Shown in pieces: positions 61,591 through 64,000 of a DNA stretch of 64,000 nt. This DNA comes from Bacteroidota bacterium (lineage in GTDB: Bacteria; Bacteroidota; Bacteroidia; Chitinophagales; Chitinophagaceae): contig JAGWWM010000002.1 of the NCBI GenBank assembly GCA_018970395.1, forward strand, positions 1-64,000. Direction: 5' to 3'. Below the pieces are notes generated by a model. The model was given only the letters and a program-made list of their open reading frames with translations, made no database searches and had not been told where the DNA came from. The position numbers were made by a program, and so were the translations under genes. The first letter of the stretch is position 1. Each line of letters begins with the position of its first letter.

Positions 61591-62871
61591 ATGGTAGATG
61601 TTTTATTAGGGCTTCAATGGGGAGATGAAGGGAAAGGGAAGGTCGTGGATTTTTTTGCCCCTCGCTATCAGGTAATCGCCCGATTTCAGGGAGGGCCAAA
61701 TGCCGGACACACCTTGTATGTTAAAGGAGAAAAAGTAGTATTGCACCAAATTCCGAGTGGTATTTTCCATGAAGAGATTACCAACCTCATCGGGAACGGA
61801 GTCGTACTCGATCCGGTAACCCTAAAAAAAGAATGCGAGAAAGTAGCTGCCTTCGGCGTAGATGTAAGAAAAAATCTGTTCATTGCCGAGCGCACAAATA
61901 TCATTGTGCCCACCCACCGGGCACTCGATAAAGCATCTGAATTGTCGAAGGGGGCAGAAAAGATTGGTTCAACCCTCAAAGGAATCGGCCCTGCTTATAT
62001 GGATAAAACCGGCAGAAATGCGCTACGTGTAGGGGATTTGTTGCGAAGTGATTTCAACACCCTGTATGAAAAACTGCGCACCAAGCATTTGCAGATGCTG
62101 GGCGTATATCAGTTTGAAGAAGATATTGCGGCCTGGGAAGCAGAATTCTTTGAAGCTGTTGCTTTTCTCAAGACCCTCAATATTGTGAATGGCGAATACT
62201 TTATTAATCAACAAATCAAAGCAGGGAAAAAAATACTGGCTGAAGGTGCGCAAGGAAGCATGCTGGATGTGGACTTCGGCACGTTTCCTTTTGTTACTTC
62301 TTCCAATACTATTTCCGCCGGTGTATGCACAGGTCTCGGTATTGCTCCTCAGCATATTGGTGAAGTAATCGGCGTTACAAAAGCGTATTGTACCCGAGTA
62401 GGTGGCGGCCCCTTCCCTACAGAATTATTCGATGAGACGGGAGAAGAACTTCGAAAAATCGGACATGAATTCGGAGCCACTACCGGACGTCCGCGCCGGT
62501 GCGGCTGGATGGATCTGGTTGCTCTTCATTACGCTTGCATGATCAATGGGGTTACACAGATTGTAATGACAAAGTCGGATGTACTGGATCATTTTAAACT
62601 ACTGCAAATTTGCAAATCGTATCGGGTGAATGGTCAGGAAACCCAACAAATGCCTTATCAGTTGTCCGATACAGATATCTCGCCTGTTTATGAAAATTTT
62701 GAAGGATGGGATAAACCGATTGCAAGTTGCGATAGCATGGATGATTTACCGGAGGCTTTCAACAAATACCTCCGATATATTACCGATTATCTCGACATAC
62801 CAATCACCTATATTTCCAATGGACCCGGAAGAGAACAAATTATTCATGAAAAGACAACCGCTACGGCATAA
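61591..62871 (+). CDS. purA: Adenylosuccinate synthase
   Basis: 426 residues. It joins IMP and aspartate with GTP in AMP synthesis. The GTP loop is LLGLQWGDEGKGKVVD at the start, with the catalytic Asp; NAGHTLYVKGEKVVLHQIPS carries the catalytic His. KIGSTLKGIGPAYMDK and QGSMLDVDFGTFPFVTSSN follow. Length matches the family. The small acidic-protein gene follows after 68 bp. Confidence 0.96.
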   Translation: MVDVLLGLQWGDEGKGKVVDFFAPRYQVIARFQGGPNAGHTLYVKGEKVVLHQIPSGIFHEEITNLIGNGVVLDPVTLKKECEKVAAFGVDVRKNLFIAERTNIIVPTHRALDKASELSKGAEKIGSTLKGIGPAYMDKTGRNALRVGDLLRSDFNTLYEKLRTKHLQMLGVYQFEEDIAAWEAEFFEAVAFLKTLNIVNGEYFINQQIKAGKKILAEGAQGSMLDVDFGTFPFVTSSNTISAGVCTGLGIAPQHIGEVIGVTKAYCTRVGGGPFPTELFDETGEELRKIGHEFGATTGRPRRCGWMDLVALHYACMINGVTQIVMTKSDVLDHFKLLQICKSYRVNGQETQQMPYQLSDTDISPVYENFEGWDKPIASCDSMDDLPEAFNKYLRYITDYLDIPITYISNGPGREQIIHEKTTATA

Positions 62872-62939
62872 AAAAAGACTACTAAAAATTTGGCTATTTA
62901 AAAAACTCGCTGAAATTTTACATATAAGAACGTTGTACC

Positions 62940-63356
62940 ATGGCAAAGTCAACTAAAAAAACAAATCCGAAAGCAAAAGAAAAACCGGCCGAAACCAAAA
63001 AGGCTTCTACTCGTTCCAAAAAACAAGAGGAAGATGATTTGGAGGAAGACGAGGAAACGAATGAATCGGAAGCCGGTTTAAAAAAACGCGGCAAAGCATC
63101 AGGATCCTCCAAAAAGAAATCGAATGATGACGATGAGGAGGACGATGATGATCTTCCCGAGGAAGAAGATGACTGGAATAAGGACGATGAAGATTATGAT
63201 CCTGATTTCGAAGAATTCGATCTGCCGAAATCATCTGCAAAAAAAGGGAAGAAAGGAAAGGGGGACGATGACGATTTGGGACTTGATGATGACTTCTCTG
63301 AATTTGATATGATGGGCGGCGGTAATGACTTTGATGATGACGATGATGATTTCTAA
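62940..63356 (+). CDS. Low-complexity protein with basic N-terminus and very acidic C-terminus
   Basis: 138 residues, no signal peptide. Residues 1-30 are rich in Lys (KAKEKPAETKKASTRSKK). From about 30 on, blocks of Asp/Glu alternate with Lys patches, and the end is GGGNDFDDDDDDF. No known domain; probably disordered. Proteins like this, with acidic tails, can bind basic partners such as RNA polymerase, histone-like proteins or ribosomal proteins, but nothing here shows which. The single long frame, ATG start and position between purA and pabB support a real gene. Confidence 0.65.
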   Translation: MAKSTKKTNPKAKEKPAETKKASTRSKKQEEDDLEEDEETNESEAGLKKRGKASGSSKKKSNDDDEEDDDDLPEEEDDWNKDDEDYDPDFEEFDLPKSSAKKGKKGKGDDDDLGLDDDFSEFDMMGGGNDFDDDDDDF

Positions 63357-63364
63357 ATGAGGAT

Positions 63365-64000
63365 GTGAAAAGAATTTTTCAGTCTTTCCCGATACAAGAT
63401 ATTGCTTCTATTCAACAACAAGTGCTGTACTGGAGTCAACAGTCCGGCACTTGTGTTTTTTTAGACAATCACCAATATCAATCCCCCTATCATCAGTACG
63501 AATGCATGGCGGGCGCAGGCATACATCGGATGATCAGTGCCAATGCCGGCAATGCGCTGGATCAATTGCAACAGGCGATAGATGAACAGCCGGAATGGTG
63601 GATGGGGCATCTGGGCTACGGCCTCACTGCAGAAACTTCAGGTTTACCAACCTCCAACTCGTTTATCGTTTCTCGTTTTTCGACTATCGCAACACAACGA
63701 ATAACGAACAACGAACAACAAATAACCAGCCCCAACCGCTTCCCCGATGTCTTCTTCTTCATACCAAAAGTATTGATTCAAATTCAGGGGCATACGCTTT
63801 CCATTGGGAGTTTTCAAGCGAATCATGCGGAATTATATCAGGAAATTCTAGCCGCACGATATGATGCGACTTCTGCCTCTACACTACAGCTGCAAGAAAG
63901 AATCAGTCGTGCTGCCTATTTGGATAAAATTGAAACGATTCAGCACCATATTCGAAGAGGGGATTGTTATGAATTGAATTATTGTATGGAGTTCTATGCT
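63365..64000 (+). CDS. pabB: Aminodeoxychorismate synthase component I-like (PabB), N-terminal 212 residues (cut by window edge)
   Basis: The frame is open from a GTG at 63365 to the end of the window. It continues with the start of the chorismate-binding domain: LDKIETIQHHIRRGDCYELN near 190-209, which is typical of PabB and anthranilate synthase component I. The N-terminal part reads WWMGHLGYGLTAE and, after an insert, RFPDVFFFIPKVLIQIQGHT. The insert of about 22 residues (SFIVSRFSTIATQRITNNEQ) is encoded by the CGTTTnTCG...CGAACAACGA repeat in frame. Without it, spacing would resemble relatives. PabB rather than TrpE is chosen from the short N-terminal domain. Confidence 0.82.
   Translation, partial: MKRIFQSFPIQDIASIQQQVLYWSQQSGTCVFLDNHQYQSPYHQYECMAGAGIHRMISANAGNALDQLQQAIDEQPEWWMGHLGYGLTAETSGLPTSNSFIVSRFSTIATQRITNNEQQITSPNRFPDVFFFIPKVLIQIQGHTLSIGSFQANHAELYQEILAARYDATSASTLQLQERISRAAYLDKIETIQHHIRRGDCYELNYCMEFYA
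63657..63720. repeat. CGTTTnTCG / CGAACAACGA repeat inside pabB
   Basis: CGTTTATCGTTTCTCGTTTT followed by CG, and on the other side AACGAATAACGAACAACGAA and more. The word order and the inverted relation of the two halves match the 16579-16642 copy. It is open in the pabB frame. Confidence 0.8.

Overview
The window comes from a member of the Bacteroidota, most likely the Chitinophagales (Chitinophagaceae-like). The evidence is type IX secretion and gliding genes (porU, porV, gldJ), two SusC/SusD pairs, a bacillithiol gene (bshA), a long-form IspH, and repeated matches to the Bacteroidota promoter pattern TTTG-N19-21-TAnnTTTG. Most of it is ordinary chromosome. The leftmost 5.4 kb looks like the right end of an integrated genomic island.

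Layout. 1-5390 (island): the start of a type I restriction-modification methylase (hsdM, cut by the window edge), an XRE regulator, a Toprim/RecA-fold replication protein, an excisionase-like HTH protein and an RteC-like regulator split in two at an A9 run. Next come a 46-bp palindrome and a 25-bp remnant resembling a tRNA-Ser 3' end, followed by its terminator, which I read as the attachment site. 5592-17648: tRNA-Val, a GH13 amylase, ispH, an AAA/DUF4143 ATPase, a T9SS cargo protein, cmk, clpC, a STAS protein, RNase Z, dapA and accA. 17768-27313: two consecutive SusC/SusD operons without glycoside hydrolases. 27418-31074: a helix-hairpin-helix/beta-barrel pair and an esterase. 31219-38180: aroQ, kup, queA, upp, anmK and bshA. 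38185-49191: an EnvC-like protein, a DUF4292 lipoprotein, dut, ispF, porV and porU on the minus strand, divergent from gldJ-murF. 49196-51499: epimerase, nicotinamide riboside salvage (NadR-like kinase, PnuC) and Nfu. 51718-56444: tRNA-Arg, then a cobalamin riboswitch controlling btuB-cobT-cobS-cobC. 56430-59167: two envelope proteins of unknown function. 59288-64000: rel, purA, a very acidic protein and the start of pabB.

How genes work together. PorU (sortase), PorV (shuttle) and GldJ serve the type IX pathway, and the protein at 9777-10790 is one of its cargoes. PnuC imports nicotinamide riboside and the NadR-like kinase phosphorylates it. BtuB imports cobamides, and CobT, CobS and CobC assemble the nucleotide loop; cobU is not in the window.

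The most unusual signal is a set of dispersed, word-like repeats. They include AT-rich TAATTA words, GGTTGTA/TACAACC words, a CGTTTnTCG...CGAACAACGA palindrome and a GTCATnnTGAGCG palindrome. They fill many gene junctions, supply stop codons to several genes, abut start codons, and one lies in frame inside pabB.
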